This document shows, in pieces, positions 1 through 12,500 of a stretch of DNA of 64,000 nt (position 1 is the first letter of the stretch; each line of letters opens with the position of its first letter). A model generated the notes under the pieces. It saw only the letters and a list, made by a program, of their open reading frames with translations. It had not been told where the DNA came from and did no database searches. The translations under genes and the position numbers were made by a program. This stretch comes from Balaenoptera acutorostrata. Lineage: Eukaryota > Chordata > Mammalia > Artiodactyla > Balaenopteridae. Location of the stretch: positions 56,106,405 to 56,170,404 of the forward strand of contig NC_080067.1 in assembly GCF_949987535.1 (NCBI RefSeq), in the 5' to 3' direction.

Positions 1-629
1 CATTTTGATTCTTTTTTTCTTCAGATGAAATTTGTGTACTGTTGAAAGATGAACTAAATTGGAAGAGAGTATAAGCAATACTTTAGGAAACTTAATAGCA
101 TATACCACTAGAAGATAAACTAGTTTATTTGACATCCTACTCTCCAGAGATCTTTAATCATTACTTTTAGACTCAGTGGTCATAGATGTTTATTAAAATG
201 ACAAGGGACAATATTCATTCACCAAATACTCTTGATAAATGTTCACTGGGCACAGTTGAAAACTGTGATAGAGAAGGTCTTGCCCTTCAAGGAGCTGACA
301 TTCCAGTACTTTCTCAAATATTTTCTGATCATGAAATATTCTGTTCAGCTTTTTGGGGTTGGATGTTTTATTATATTTTTTTAAGAAATTGTTTTAGAAG
401 ATTCAGAGTAGGAACACTCTGAGCCCACCTCCTCCCATGGGCACACCAAAATTACTATTTACAGGGAAACTATCAATGAGAACAACCTGAAGACTAGCAG
501 AAAAACTTTTCCACAACTAAAGATACAATATAAAGAAGAATCCAAAATGAGATGGTTTGAAGGGGCAGAAGTGTGGTATAGTCAAAAAAATTTTTAATTA
601 GCAATTGATTACACCATGGTGAATGTCTG
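1..629. other. unique AT-rich sequence, no gene seen
   Basis: No coding region, RNA gene or recognisable repeat is visible. The only sizeable ORF (186-422) has no recognisable motif or codon bias and looks like chance. The stretch could be intergenic or deep intronic. Confidence 0.5.
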
Positions 630-748
630 TCCTTCACTATGTATTAAATTCCTTGAAGGCAGGAACCATTTCTCGGCTTTTATACTTCTGTGATGACCAG
701 CAGAGTGATTTGCTTATAATAGGCACTCAATAAGCATTTGTGAATTCA
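630..748 (+). repeat. L2-type LINE 3'-end fragment
   Basis: The stretch reads like a degraded L2 3' end: ccttgaaggcaggaacc near 652, then a degenerate 'agtgcttggcacatagtaggcactcaataaatgtttgtg' equivalent ending at 746. Divergence is high, as expected for this very old family. A MIR 3' end is the alternative, because the two families share a similar tail. Confidence 0.45.
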
Positions 749-3096
749 AGATTTTGGATGGAACTATCCAGAGAGTTTGATGAACTGACTGCATTAAGTA
801 ATTCATTAGATAAACATATTTTTTATCCTAAATTCTCTGCTGCTTTTCAGGATTAAATATGAACCTGGGGTGAAGAGCCAATCAATCTCTTTGAAAGCAT
901 ATAACTAGTCTTCTCCTAGATTTAAAGAGGAAAGAAAAAAATTATTTGAACATTTTTTTCCTAATAATAATATCTCTGGCCCTAGTCAATAGTTCATGGT
1001 TGTTACAAAGCAATAAAACCTGGTCAACAATATGTAGGTGCCTACAGGTCAGCACATGTCAAAACTCAAATCCCGAATAGGTTATGTGTCATCAGGCTGG
1101 ATTTATAGAAACAATGACATTTAGGAATTCCCTATAATCACAAATATTACTCACTGGTCGAGTGAGTGCTTTAAATGAACTTGCCTGTCTCAAGAGCATC
1201 AAATATCCAGAAAATGAAAGGGCATATCTTCCCTTATAAAAACAACTGTCTCTGTGGAAGCTTGTTATTCACTTCTATTCTAAATATGAAGCCTGCAGCC
1301 GAATATTTGCTTCAGATAATTGTCTATTTCTTCTAAGACCTATAAGGATCTAACAAATGATATTATTTCTTAAAGCAAATATTGTTAGGATCATACTTTA
1401 TAACAGTATTGACGCTATCAACTTTTTTTTTTTTTTTTTGCTCAGCGTATTTCCCATCTATTTTGTCACCATTGCTCAAATTATTTAATAATTAAACTGG
1501 ATTATCTGGCTCCCAATAAAATGTAAGTAACAAAACAAGCTGTTTCGCCTTGCCAATTGTGTTGAGGACTGACCAGACGTAATAATTTACGTTTCTTAGT
1601 AGGGAAAGAGCCACAGGTGGTGGCAGTTAAATCTAAGACCATCCAATGTATTTGAAGAATCTGATAGAACCAGTGGTGTGCTGGTAAATGTTTAACAACC
1701 ACCTCTCTGAGAAGAAAAGAAAGGAAAATAGTCCTGATTTATAGTGTTTGTTAATTTCATGGTATAAACTCCCACCATGGCTGGTTTCAAGCTGACGATG
1801 TAAAGTCATTGAACTCAGAGGTGGGAAGAGATACCATAATTGGATCTTAGGACTCTGTAGGATATGGCTCCAGCCCTCACACTACTCAGTATAAAATGCA
1901 CAGAATGGATCACCTCTTCACAAAACTGCTTAAAAAATGCTCCAGGTCCGATCTTATAGAATGATTGACATTCAGAAGAAAGGAAATCCAAGACATGTCT
2001 AAATATATAAAGTCCTTCTAGAATAATGGGGATGACATTTCATGGACATTTGGAAAATAAGTTCAAGACATTAGCTTTGGTAGCAGAGGTAGATGCTATC
2101 ATTTTTCTTTTTCAAGATATTGTCATCAAATGTTATATGATTTTGATGGGTGAAACTTCACTAGAAATCTTAAGAAGTAAAAAGTATATTATTCATTATT
2201 GTCAAGGAATAAGTATTTTACAGGCACAATTTTTGAAAATTAACTAAAATTTATCCCTCTAATCAAAATGTTTGAATATTACTCTAATCATATTACCTTA
2301 AAACTCGAAGTGACAGCAATGCTCTGGCTTCCCAGAAAATGTATTACATTCCTAGTTCTTCGTTTAGGACATTAAAAAAGACTTTAGACTGATCTGTGAA
2401 GCGCTGCAGTGCAGTAAGGAGTTATTTAAATAAATTGAGCTGCAGGGGTCCCCTGCACACTGTTGTGTGCTTGAGTATTTGGGTTGGCTTTTTATATTTC
2501 TCCCTTTGTTTCATCCATTTCTGCCCGCTGTGAGCTGTCACTTGCCGTCTGAGTGGCGGCCTCTGTCTATTTCACTGCCTCCTCATTTCTAATTTGCTCC
2601 TTCTAACCTGCTGAGGGCTAGGGAGCAGAGCAGCTAGCCCACCTTCTTTGCCTTTTGAATAAAATAGACTCGGAGAGAGGGCCTGGGGGGAATTAAAGGG
2701 CAACTATTTCAATCCATCAATTTTGACATCTCGTTTCCCTCCTGGAACTTCATCTGTACATTTCCTAAAACAAGGGGAAAAGGTACCCGTGTGACCGTAA
2801 TCCTGTACCATTGAAGTTGGGGCTGAGATCTCTATTGTCCACAAACTAAGATATCACTATTGTCTCTCATCTTACAACACCTTGAAATATTGAGTGCCTT
2901 TTTTTCTATCTCAGGACATCTCAAAGAAGAGACCTGTCCTACTATTCAGAGTTGGATTCCTGACATGAAATCTGTTACCTTTGCCTCCTCCTATTCAGGG
3001 TTCTCTATTGCCTCTAAATTGCCATCTATAGTCACACAAAGACAATTCCGCTTACAATTTGGTATCTTTCTTCCACAGCCTTTCTCCTCCCAACAC
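749..3096. other. mostly unique sequence with a 16-base T run
   Basis: No gene or clear repeat is seen across this stretch. A poly-T run lies at 1423-1439. The ORF at 1502-1702 (minus) and the other short ORFs have no family resemblance. The part from about 2395 to 2790 keeps several CpGs and is less AT-rich than its surroundings; it is discussed as a possible conserved noncoding element. Confidence 0.45.
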
Positions 3097-3640
3097 CCAC
3101 GGTGAAATTTACATACAGAAATGCACAGATCTTAAGTGTACAGTTCAGTGAATTTTGATCAATGTATATACCTAAACATACACCACCTTAATCGCAATAT
3201 AAAGCATTCCATCACCCCAGAGAGTTGTATCATGCCACTTTCAATCAATTCCTACCGCTCAAAGGCAATACCTGTTCTGATTGCCTGTTTCTGAATTTTG
3301 TCTCTGACTTCTTTGGCTCCACCTACAGTTTTGCGGATTTAGCTATCTTGTTGTATGTGTCAGTGGTTCGTTCCTTCTCATTGCTGAGTAGCACTCCAAT
3401 GTATAAATATAATACAATGAACAGCTGTTTCCCAATACCCAGCACCTAAATCTACCAGTAAAATTTTGCTAATTTGATTTATCACATATCTATTCTCCCA
3501 TTCATCCATCAATTCATTATATTTTTGGATGCATTTCAAAGTCAGTTGCAGACATTAGTACATTTTACTCCTGAACACTTTAACAAGTATATCACTAACT
3601 AGAGTTAATATTTGTTTCTGGTTTGTTTGGGTTTTTTTGG
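3097..3640 (-). mobile_element. old L1M 3'-end fragment
   Basis: On the plus strand this reads as the reverse complement of an L1M 3' region: 'aaatttacatacagaaatgc' at about 3105, then 'cttaagtgtacagttcagtg' and the motif about intermittently spaced 'catcaccccag'. From 3440 to 3600 it continues with an L1M 3'-UTR-like piece ('gttgcagacattagtacatt' near 3546). It is highly decayed, with no usable ORF and no clear TSD. A second copy of the same family starts immediately downstream. Confidence 0.7.
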
Positions 3641-4725
3641 TAAAATTTATATACAGTGACGTGCATAAATCTTAAGTGTACTTTTGATGAATTCAGGTGA
3701 ATGTAACCCAAACTTATACCAAGATATGGAACATTTCCATTATGCCAGAAAGTTCCCAGTCAATCCCTCCCTCCACTCACCATAGGCAACCATTGTTATG
3801 AACTTTTTATCATAAATTAGTTTTACCTGTTCTAGAATTTTATGTAAATGGAGTCATATAGTATGTACTCGCTCTTTGGTGAAAGGCTTCTTTGACTTGC
3901 CATGTTTTTTCTGTTGTTTGTATAAGTAGTTGTTCATTTTTTTAATTGCTGAGTGTATTCCATTGAATAGATATACCACTGTTGTTTAGCCATTCTCCTG
4001 TTCATGGGTTCATGGACACCTGGGCTGTTTTCAGTTTTTGACTGTTATCAATAAAGCTGCTATAAATTCTTACACATTTTTTTGGTTTTCCTTTCTCTTG
4101 GATAAATACCTAGGAAAGGAATTGCTAGGTCATAGGGTAGGTTTATGCTTAGTTTTATAAAAAATTGTCAGACTGTGTTTAAAGTGGTTGCTCCATTTTA
4201 CACACCTACCAGCAGTGTATGAGCCCCAGTTGCTCCACATCTTCACCAACACTTGGTGTAGTCAGTCTTTTAAAATGTAGCTATCCTAATGGGTGCAAAA
4301 TGGTATCTTATTGTGTTTTTTATTTACATTTTCTTAATGACTCATGATATTGAGCATCTTTTTATGTTCTTTTTGGTCATCCATATATCTTCCTTTGTGA
4401 AATGTTTGTTCGTGTATTTTGCCCATTTAAAAAGTTAAGTATATTTATTGTTGGATTGTATGAGTTCTTTACATATTCTGTCAGACATACATATTTAAAT
4501 ACTTTCTCCCAGTCTGTGGCTTGCCTTTTTACTTTCTGAACAGTGTATTTTGATGTGCAGAGTTTTTATTTTGATGAAATCCAATTTACTACGTTCTTAC
4601 GGCCAGTGATTTTTGCGTTGTGTTTAAGAAACCTTTTCCAATTCCAAGGTCGCAAAGATATTCTCTGTTTTCTTCTGGAAGCCTCATATTTTGAGCTTTT
4701 ACATTTAGCACAGTAATTTTAAAAG
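3641..4725 (-). mobile_element. old L1M 3'-end copy (3' UTR and end of ORF2)
   Basis: The segment starts with the same 3' sequence as the preceding fragment (aaatttatatacagtgacg, cttaagtgtac) but extends much further into the element. It runs through 'tgttcatgggttcatggaca', 'ctgctataaattcttacaca' and 'attgctaggtcatagggtag' to the region near 4700 that corresponds to the last third of an L1 ORF2. All of it is on the minus strand. Stops and indels are frequent, so no protein is preserved. Two independent insertions of one family, or a duplication, would explain the adjacent copies. Confidence 0.8.
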
Positions 4726-6218
4726 CATCTTCTGAAGTCCAGAAAACACTGCTAATATATGCATTGGTAGTATACAAAAGTGAGAACCAACAGCTAACTT
4801 TATTATCTTAATTTTAAGTCTTCTTCTCTCTTGAACTATTTGTTTACATTTCTAAATGCTACTCAAACTGTTGTGTTGTAAATGACAGGAAGGAAGCAGT
4901 TTATCCTCATTCCCAATATGCCAGGAGAAAATCCATTTTGAGGTCTTGTCCATCTGTTGAATGAATGTTTCCTGGTTTGTGAGCTGACTAGGAGCCAGAC
5001 TCCTTTCTGGATTGGCCACCATGCCCAGGGCACTCATGCAGTATGCTCAAATACAGGATGGGTTCAGGCACAGTGTTGTAAACAGCGCTGTGTGAAGTTT
5101 GCCGACTTTGAGAGGCAAACTCAAATCTTGACTAAAACTGTCATTCATAGACTCCTGGATCAGCTGTGTATCTTTAACAGTATTGTCTTAAAGTTAAGAA
5201 CTTCCAGAACCTTATGGAAGTTTTGTTAACTGAAAATGATGACACTACACTATGGAATGTGTTTAGTAAACAGTGCATGCATATGTGAGTGTGAGTGTGG
5301 GTGTGTGTTCACAATAAAATGCACAGAACGTCTCTTCAGTGAGGTCTCCAGCCTTCCTCACTGACAAATTGTGAAAGACCCTTGAGAATCTCAGGGAATT
5401 CTCTCTCAGGCAGATTTTTTTTCCTTTCCCATCATGTCAGTCCTGCTTTTTCTGTTGATCCTTTTCTCAGGATCACGCGCTAGTTGGTGCGGGAACAGTT
5501 GCTTCTTTGTCTTTAGTCATTTAACACCAATTGCAGAGAGGGTTCTGCTGTTCGTGTGCATGTCTCAAAGCACAGGTTTTTCAGTTTTTTTTTGACTCTC
5601 ACCAACCTCTTTTCCATAACCCTAACTAACCTTGTGTTAATCTTACAGAGCAAAAGGAGGTTCCCTGTGCCTCCAGCACACTCCGTACAATTCCCGGCAA
5701 TGACTGGTATTCTGGCTCCCAGAACAGCAGCTGATTCTCGAGCAATTCTGCTTGTATCTTTACACTATGGCAAGGGGCAGGGTTATACACCTCACTTTGG
5801 CCTTTGATAGAAGACAGTTTCTGGATATTCCAGATTGAACATGGTTTGAGAGAGTTCTTGGGCTTCAGTGTTCTTGAGGGTCACTTTTAACATCCCCTTG
5901 ATTCCAGTGGCTTTGCCCCTCATTGCACTTCAGTTAATTCCCTGAGTACACAGTCTGCATAGACTAGTATGATTTGCCTAAAAACAGAAAAATATTTAAT
6001 TTAAAATATATCTCCATATTTTAAGATAAGAAATGGGATTCACATGATGTCAAATAATCAGCAGAACTGAAATGTTCACTTTTTAACAGTTGTTTTGGCT
6101 TTTTACCAACACAGCCTTTGCTGAAATTCTTACCACTTTAATTTATGCAAGTTAGTCATTCTCAATCCACAACTGGTTTACTCTAAAAATATGGACATTT
6201 AATATACAAAAGTCAGTA
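4726..6218. other. unique sequence, no gene seen
   Basis: There is no recognisable gene or repeat. Short ORFs at 4852-5037, 4957-5229 and 5556-5807 lack motifs and homopolymer-free codon structure. A short GT-rich run (gtgagtgtgagtgtgggtgtg) lies near 5286-5308. Confidence 0.45.
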
Positions 6219-6235
6219 AATACAATAGTTTTTTT

Positions 6236-6631
6236 TTTAAGATTTATTTATTATTTATTTATTTTAATTTATTTTTTTGGCTGCGTCAGGTCTTAGTTGT
6301 GGCACGCGGGATCTTCCTTGAGGCATGCAGGATCTTTTGTTGCGGTGTGTGGGCTTCTCTCTAGTTGTGGCATGCGTGTTTTCTCTAATTGTGGCAGGCA
6401 GGCTCCAGGCCGTGTGGACTCTGTAGTTGTGGCGTGCGGGCTCCAGAGCGCATGGGCTCTGTAGTTTGTGGCACGCAGGCTCTCTAGTTGAGGCGCGTGA
6501 GCTCAGTAGTTGTGGCACACAGGCTTAGTTGCCCCGTGGCATGTGGGATCTTAGTTCCCTGACCAGGATCGAACCCATGTCCCCTGCAGTGTAAGGTGGA
6601 TTCTTTACCACGGGACCACCAGGGAATTCCC
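6236..6631 (-). mobile_element. CHR-type tRNA-derived SINE, full length
   Basis: On the plus strand this is an A/T-rich tail, then 'ggctgcgtcaggtcttagtt', and it ends with the inverted head 'accaccagggaattccc'. The inverted B-box region (gatcgaacccatgtcccc) lies near 6567-6585. A 16-bp target-site duplication, aatacaatagtttttt, is present at 6219-6234 and 6632-6647, so the ends are secure. Many CpG-derived changes mark it as one of the older CHR copies. It shares the 'gtcaggtcttagttgtggca' subtype with the copy at 41257. Confidence 0.92.
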
Positions 6632-6647
6632 AATACAATAGTTTTTT

Positions 6648-9159
6648 GCATGAGAATTCCTGGGAAAATATTTTAACCATCTAAAATATAATTAATTTAA
6701 AAACTAATTAGACTAAATAATATTTGGCCAATTCCTACCCTAAAGATAAACCATTCATATATTTTAAAAACTTTGTTCATGCATGTTACCATGGAGACCA
6801 TGAATTCAAAACACACCAGCTAGTGCATTGTTCAGCTCTGCACTTCCTACTACAGATTTAAGTAATTCTGGCCTACTCATTTTGAGAGTTTGAGAACATA
6901 ATATTGTTTCTTTAGTAAAATCATGGTCAGCATTCAGATGTGATCAATAAGGCAATAAGAATTAGATCTTACTTGTAATCTTTGCTCTTTCTAATGTGAT
7001 AAAATTAGAAAGAGGTAAATCACTTCCTGCAATTATTTATTTTTGAGGTAAATGTAATACCTTTGATTCATTCCTCGGAGTAGCAGGGCTTGATCAGGGC
7101 TTCATCTTGTAAAAAGGCTGGAAAAAAAAAAAAAAGTTTATTTGGTGAAGTAGGCGGGTGTCCTTTTTGACTAAAGCACCAAATAAGGCAATTTTGGGGC
7201 TTGTTTCCTTTGCAAATGTCTTGAATATTATTCTCCATCTTCCTGCTGTATGGAATAGTTAGAACAATAGAAAAATGCACCTCTTTTTCAATGAGGTGTA
7301 TTTGTTGGCCTTTACAAGACCCATTCATGGTGAGCTCTCTCATAATAATGTTGCTTCTATCCCCACTAGGGTTTATCTAGAAAGTCAACATGGTTATTAT
7401 TTCTATATTGCTTCTTTTACTCTGAAAACTGGCAGAATAGGCATTCCTAACACTTTAATTCAACCTATTTCATAAAGCAATGATGTTACCAATAGCTAGA
7501 AAATATAGGTTCTGCATATGTGAGAACCCCTTCCCCAGCACTTCATGAGGACTTTGAAGGAGAAATGTCTTAGATTTGTTTTGTTTTGTTTTGTTTGTTT
7601 TTTTAAATGAATTGTCTGAATCCCAGGGAATAGTCAGGGTCCATCCCATTCTGCCCTCCACCCAGCACCATCAAAACAAAAGTGGTCCTTTTTAGGGAAT
7701 CTCTATTTTTTTTTTTTCTCTGCCTCCAAACACTCCTGTGGAAGTTTGAAGCTGACCAATAGTAGCAGTTGGGCTTCCTAGCAAGGTTTTTATTCAGTAA
7801 TGGTCAAATCATTAAAACAGCGCAGTAATTTCAGTTCTTGTATAAAAATGTTCCTGCCACAGCAAACAATGAAATTGTTTCATTGCAAGTACAGAAAAGA
7901 CTGGCTCTTTAGATTTTCCTACTTGACTCTACATGGAAAATATTTCAATAACAGTTCATTAATATATTTCTTTCCAATAATTAAAATATGAATATTTAAC
8001 CATATAATTACATCTCACCTTAGGAGAGAGATTATGTGTATAATTTCTTCACCGATTCTTAGAGTATGGAACATTCTTTGCGATCTCAGAGATGATACTT
8101 CTTTCATGCACTTAACTTGGAGCATATACCATGTACTTCTGGTACATCTAGGCTGTAGTTAATCTGTAAATACCAACTTTGAGAGTGAGCTAATGGGAAA
8201 GGAGCTACCACTTTGAATCTGCCCAATAGATGGTCTGTTCCAGAGCACAGAGATGAAGTACGCCTCCTTCCCCATTTTTGCTGGTTTGGACATGGAGGTT
8301 GGGGGATCATTTCTCTGCCTTCGGGAAGCCTCAGCCCTCCCCTCCAAGGAGAGCCAGGACAGATGGGCAGTGTATTTGACAAGAAACCCCGGCATCCTTG
8401 CTTCAACGCCCTTCTACTCCACTTTAAAAGCAGTACTGTATTTTTCAAGTGTTGGAACTGGCAGCTCTGCCGGTCACTGGCTATGCTGAACAATCCTCCA
8501 TTCAAATCAGGCAACCCAAACCCAGAGTCAGTGGAAAGCTGTGATGGAGCACACAGAGGGAGGCCTCTCTGCCCTCCACTGTGTGGAGGGTGAGGGTTAT
8601 GTCAGGCGCCCCGAAGATTCCAGAAGGGAGAATCCAGCAGAGTTCTTATACAGCATCTATTATACTAGTTTCACAAGGAGGGTTTACGAACTGGAAAAAA
8701 AAAAAAAAGTTTACCTTAGTTGGCTTCCTTTCACTGGTGCCACCATGGTCTGAGCCTCCTGAAACCTCCAAGCAGGAGGCCTCAGTCTCTCACTCACTCT
8801 GAGGCCTCTTCAGCCATGCCAGACTGTGTAGTACTGACATTTCTAAGTAAACATCGGAATAAAATGTTCCTTTTAAAGGAGCCAATGCAGGGCTGCAGAG
8901 AGGCGGTAAGGGAGAGTTTAGAAGTTGCAGCAAGGCAAGAAAAGAAAGGAGTGAAAAGGGGAGGAAGAAAGGATAGGTAGAATCTGCCAATGAGTTTAAG
9001 TCATTTTTGACAAATAGTGTCTGCTTAATTTCCTAGGACTCATACACTACCTGTCCGTGATGTAAATTCCCTTCTAACACCATCACTGCACATACACACA
9101 GATACACACCACACACCCCACTCCTTCTCTGTGCCACCCACACAGCTCAGCCTGGATCC
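6648..9159. other. unique sequence with simple repeats, no gene supported
   Basis: No repeat family is recognised. A TTTTG-type run lies at 7576-7600 and an A run at 8696-8708. The 8100-8990 part is richer in GC and carries several overlapping ORFs on both strands (for example 8104-8514 minus and 8213-8593 plus). They overlap each other antisense, show no known domain, and have no splice or start context that I could defend. The segment is left as noncoding. Confidence 0.45.
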
Positions 9160-9535
9160 TGTATTAGTTTCCTAGGACTTGCTATTATAAAGTATCAGAA
9201 ATTGGGTGGCTTAAAACAACAGAAATTTATTGTCTCACAGTTCTGGAGACTTAAAGTCCAAAATCAAGGTACTGGCAAGCCCAGGCTCTCTCTGACAGCT
9301 CTAGGGGAGAATCTTTTCTTGCTTCTAGTATCTGGTGTCTGCCAACAGTCCTTGGCGTTCTTTGGCTCATAGGTGCATCACTGCAGTCACACAACCGTCT
9401 TCTCCCCGTGTATCTTCACAGTATGTTCTCTATGTGTGTCTGTCTCTGTGTCCAAATTTCCCCTTTTTCTAAGGAAACCAGTCATATTGGATTATGGACC
9501 ATCCTAATGACCTCATTTTAAATTGATTACTTCTG

Positions 9536-12500
9536 ACCCCACTTTCACCAACGGACAGATCATCCAAAATGAAAATACATAAGGAAACATAAGTTTTAAA
9601 TGATACATTAAACAAGATGGACTTAATTGATATTTATAGGACATTCCATCCAAAAACAACAGAATACACTTTCTTCTCAAGTACATTCTCCAGGATAGAT
9701 CATATCGTGGGTCACAAATCAAGCCTTGGTAAATTTAAGAAAATTGAAATCGTATCAGGTATCTTTTCTGACCTCAACGCTATGAGACTAGATACCACTT
9801 ACAGGAAAAAAAATCTGTAAAAAATACAAACACATGGAGGCTAAACAATACACTACTAAATAACCAAGAGATCACTGAAGAAATCAAAGAGGAAATCAAA
9901 ATATACCTAGAAACAAATGACAATGAAAACGCGACGACCCAAAACCTATGGGATGTAGCAAAAGCAGTTCTAAGAGGGAAGTTTATAGCAATACAGTCCT
10001 ACCTCAAGAAATAAGAAACATCTCAAATAAACAACCTAACCTTACACCTAAAGCAATTAGAGAAAGAAGAACAAAAAACCCCCAAAGTTAGCAGAAGGAA
10101 AGAAATCATAAAGATCAGATCAGAAATAAATGAAAAAGAAATGAAGGAAACTAACAAAGATCAATAAAACTAAAACCCTGTTCTTTGAGAAGATAAACAA
10201 AACTGACAGACCATTAGCCAGACTCATCAAGAAAAAAAGGGAGAAGTCTCAAATCAATAGAATTAGAAATGAAAAAGGAGAAGTAACAACTGACACTGCA
10301 GAAATACAAAGGATCATGAGAGATGACTACAAACAACTATATGCCAATAAAATGGACAACCTGGAAGAAATGGACAAATTCTTAGAAAAGCACAACCTTC
10401 CGAGACTGAACCAGGAAGAAATAGAAAATATAAACAGACCAATCACAAACACTGAAATTGAGACTGTGATTAAAAATCTTCCAACAAACAAAAGCCCAGG
10501 ACCAGATGGCTTCACAGGCAAATTCTATCAAACATTTAGGGAAGAGCTAACACCTATCTTTCTCAAACTCTTCCAAAATATAGCAGAGGGAGGAACACTC
10601 CCCAACTCATTCTACGAGGCCACCATCACCTTGATACCAAAACCAGACAAAGATGTCACAAAGAAAGAAAACCACAGGCCAATATCACTGATGAACATAG
10701 ATGCAACAATCCTCAGCAAAATACTAGCAAAGAGAATCCGACAGCACATTAAAAGGATCATACACCATGATCAAGTGGGGTTTATCCCAGGAATGCAAGG
10801 ATTCTTCAGTATATGCAAATCAATCAATCTGATAAACCATATAACAAATTGAAGGAGAAAAACCATATGATCTTCTCAATAGATGCAGAAAAAGCTTTTG
10901 ACAAAACTCAACACCATTTATGATAAAAACCCTCCACAAAGTAGGCATAGACGGAACTTACCTCAACATAATAAAGGCCATATATGACAAACCCACAGCC
11001 AACATCGTTCTCAATGGTGAAAAACTGAAACCATTTCCTCTAAGATCAGGAACAAGACAAGGTTGCCCACTCTCACCACTGTCATTCAACATAGTTTTGG
11101 AAGTTTTAGCCACAGCAGTCAAAGAAGAAAAAGATGTAAAAGGAATCCAAATCAGAAAAGAAGAAGTAAAGCTGTCACTGCAGATGACATGATACTCTAC
11201 ATAGAGAATCCTAAAGATGCTACCAGAAAACTACTAGAGCTAATCAATGGATTTGGTAAAGTAGCGGGATACAAAATTAATGCACAGAAATCTCTTACAT
11301 TCCTATACACTAATGATGAAAAATCTGAAAGAGAAATTAAGGAAACATCTCCGTTTACCATTGCAACAAGAAGAATAAAATACCTAGGAATAAACCTACC
11401 TAAGGAGGCAAAAGACCTGTATGCAGAAAACTATAAGACATTGATGAAAGAAATTAAAGATAAAACAAACAGATGGAGATATATACCATGTTCTTGGATT
11501 GGAAGAATCAACATTGTGAAAATGACTATATTACCCAAAGCAATCTACAGATTCAGTGCAATCCCTAACAAATCACCAATGGCATTTTTCACAGAACTAG
11601 AACAAAAAATTTCACAATTTGTGTGGAAACCCAAAAGAACCCAAATAGCCAAAGCACTCTTGAGAAAGAAAAACGGAGCTGGAGGAATCAGGCTCCCTGA
11701 CCTCAGACTATACTACAAAGCTACAGTAATCAAGACAATATGGTACTGGCACAAAAACAAAAATAAACATCAATGGAACAGGATAGAAAGCCCAGAGATA
11801 AACCCACGCACATATGGTCACCTTATTTTTGATAAAGGAGGCAAGAATATACAATGGAGAAAAGACAGCCTCTTCAATAAGTGGTGCTGGGAAAACTGAA
11901 CAGCTACATGTAAAAGAATGAAGTTAGAACACTCCCTAACACCATACACAAAAATGAACTCAGAATGGATTAAAGACCTAAATGTAAGGCCAGACACTAT
12001 AAAACTCTTAAAGGAAAACATAGGCAGAACACTCTATGACATAAATCACAGCAAGATCCTTTTTGACCCACCTCCTAGAGAAATGGAAATAAAAACAAAA
12101 ATAAACAAATGGGACCTAATGAAACTTAAAAGCTTTTGCACAGCAAAGGAAAACATAAACAAGACGAAAAGACAACCCTCAGAATGGGAGAAAATATTGG
12201 CAAATGAAGCAATTGACAAAGGATTAATCTCCAAAATTTACAAGCAGCTCATGCAGCTCAATATCAAAAAACAAACAACCCAATCCAAAAATGGGCAGAA
12301 GACCTAAATAGACATTTCTCCAAAGAAGATATACAGGTTGCCAACAAACACATGAAAGGATGCTCAGCATCATTAATCATTAGAGAAATGCAAATCAGAA
12401 CTACAATGAGGTATCACCTCACACCAGTCAGAATGGCCATCATCAAAAAATCTACAAACAATAAATGCTGGAGAGGGTGTGGAGAAAAGGGAACCCTCTT

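Noticed and set aside
8104..8593. Overlapping ORFs of 136 and 126 codons on opposite strands as an exon
   Set aside because: They are antisense to each other, show no domain or conserved motif, and no splice sites could be defended.
11063..11899. Functional reverse transcriptase
   Set aside because: The ORF lacks fingers and palm N-terminal parts in frame, is frameshifted at the active site and belongs to a 5'-truncated L1.
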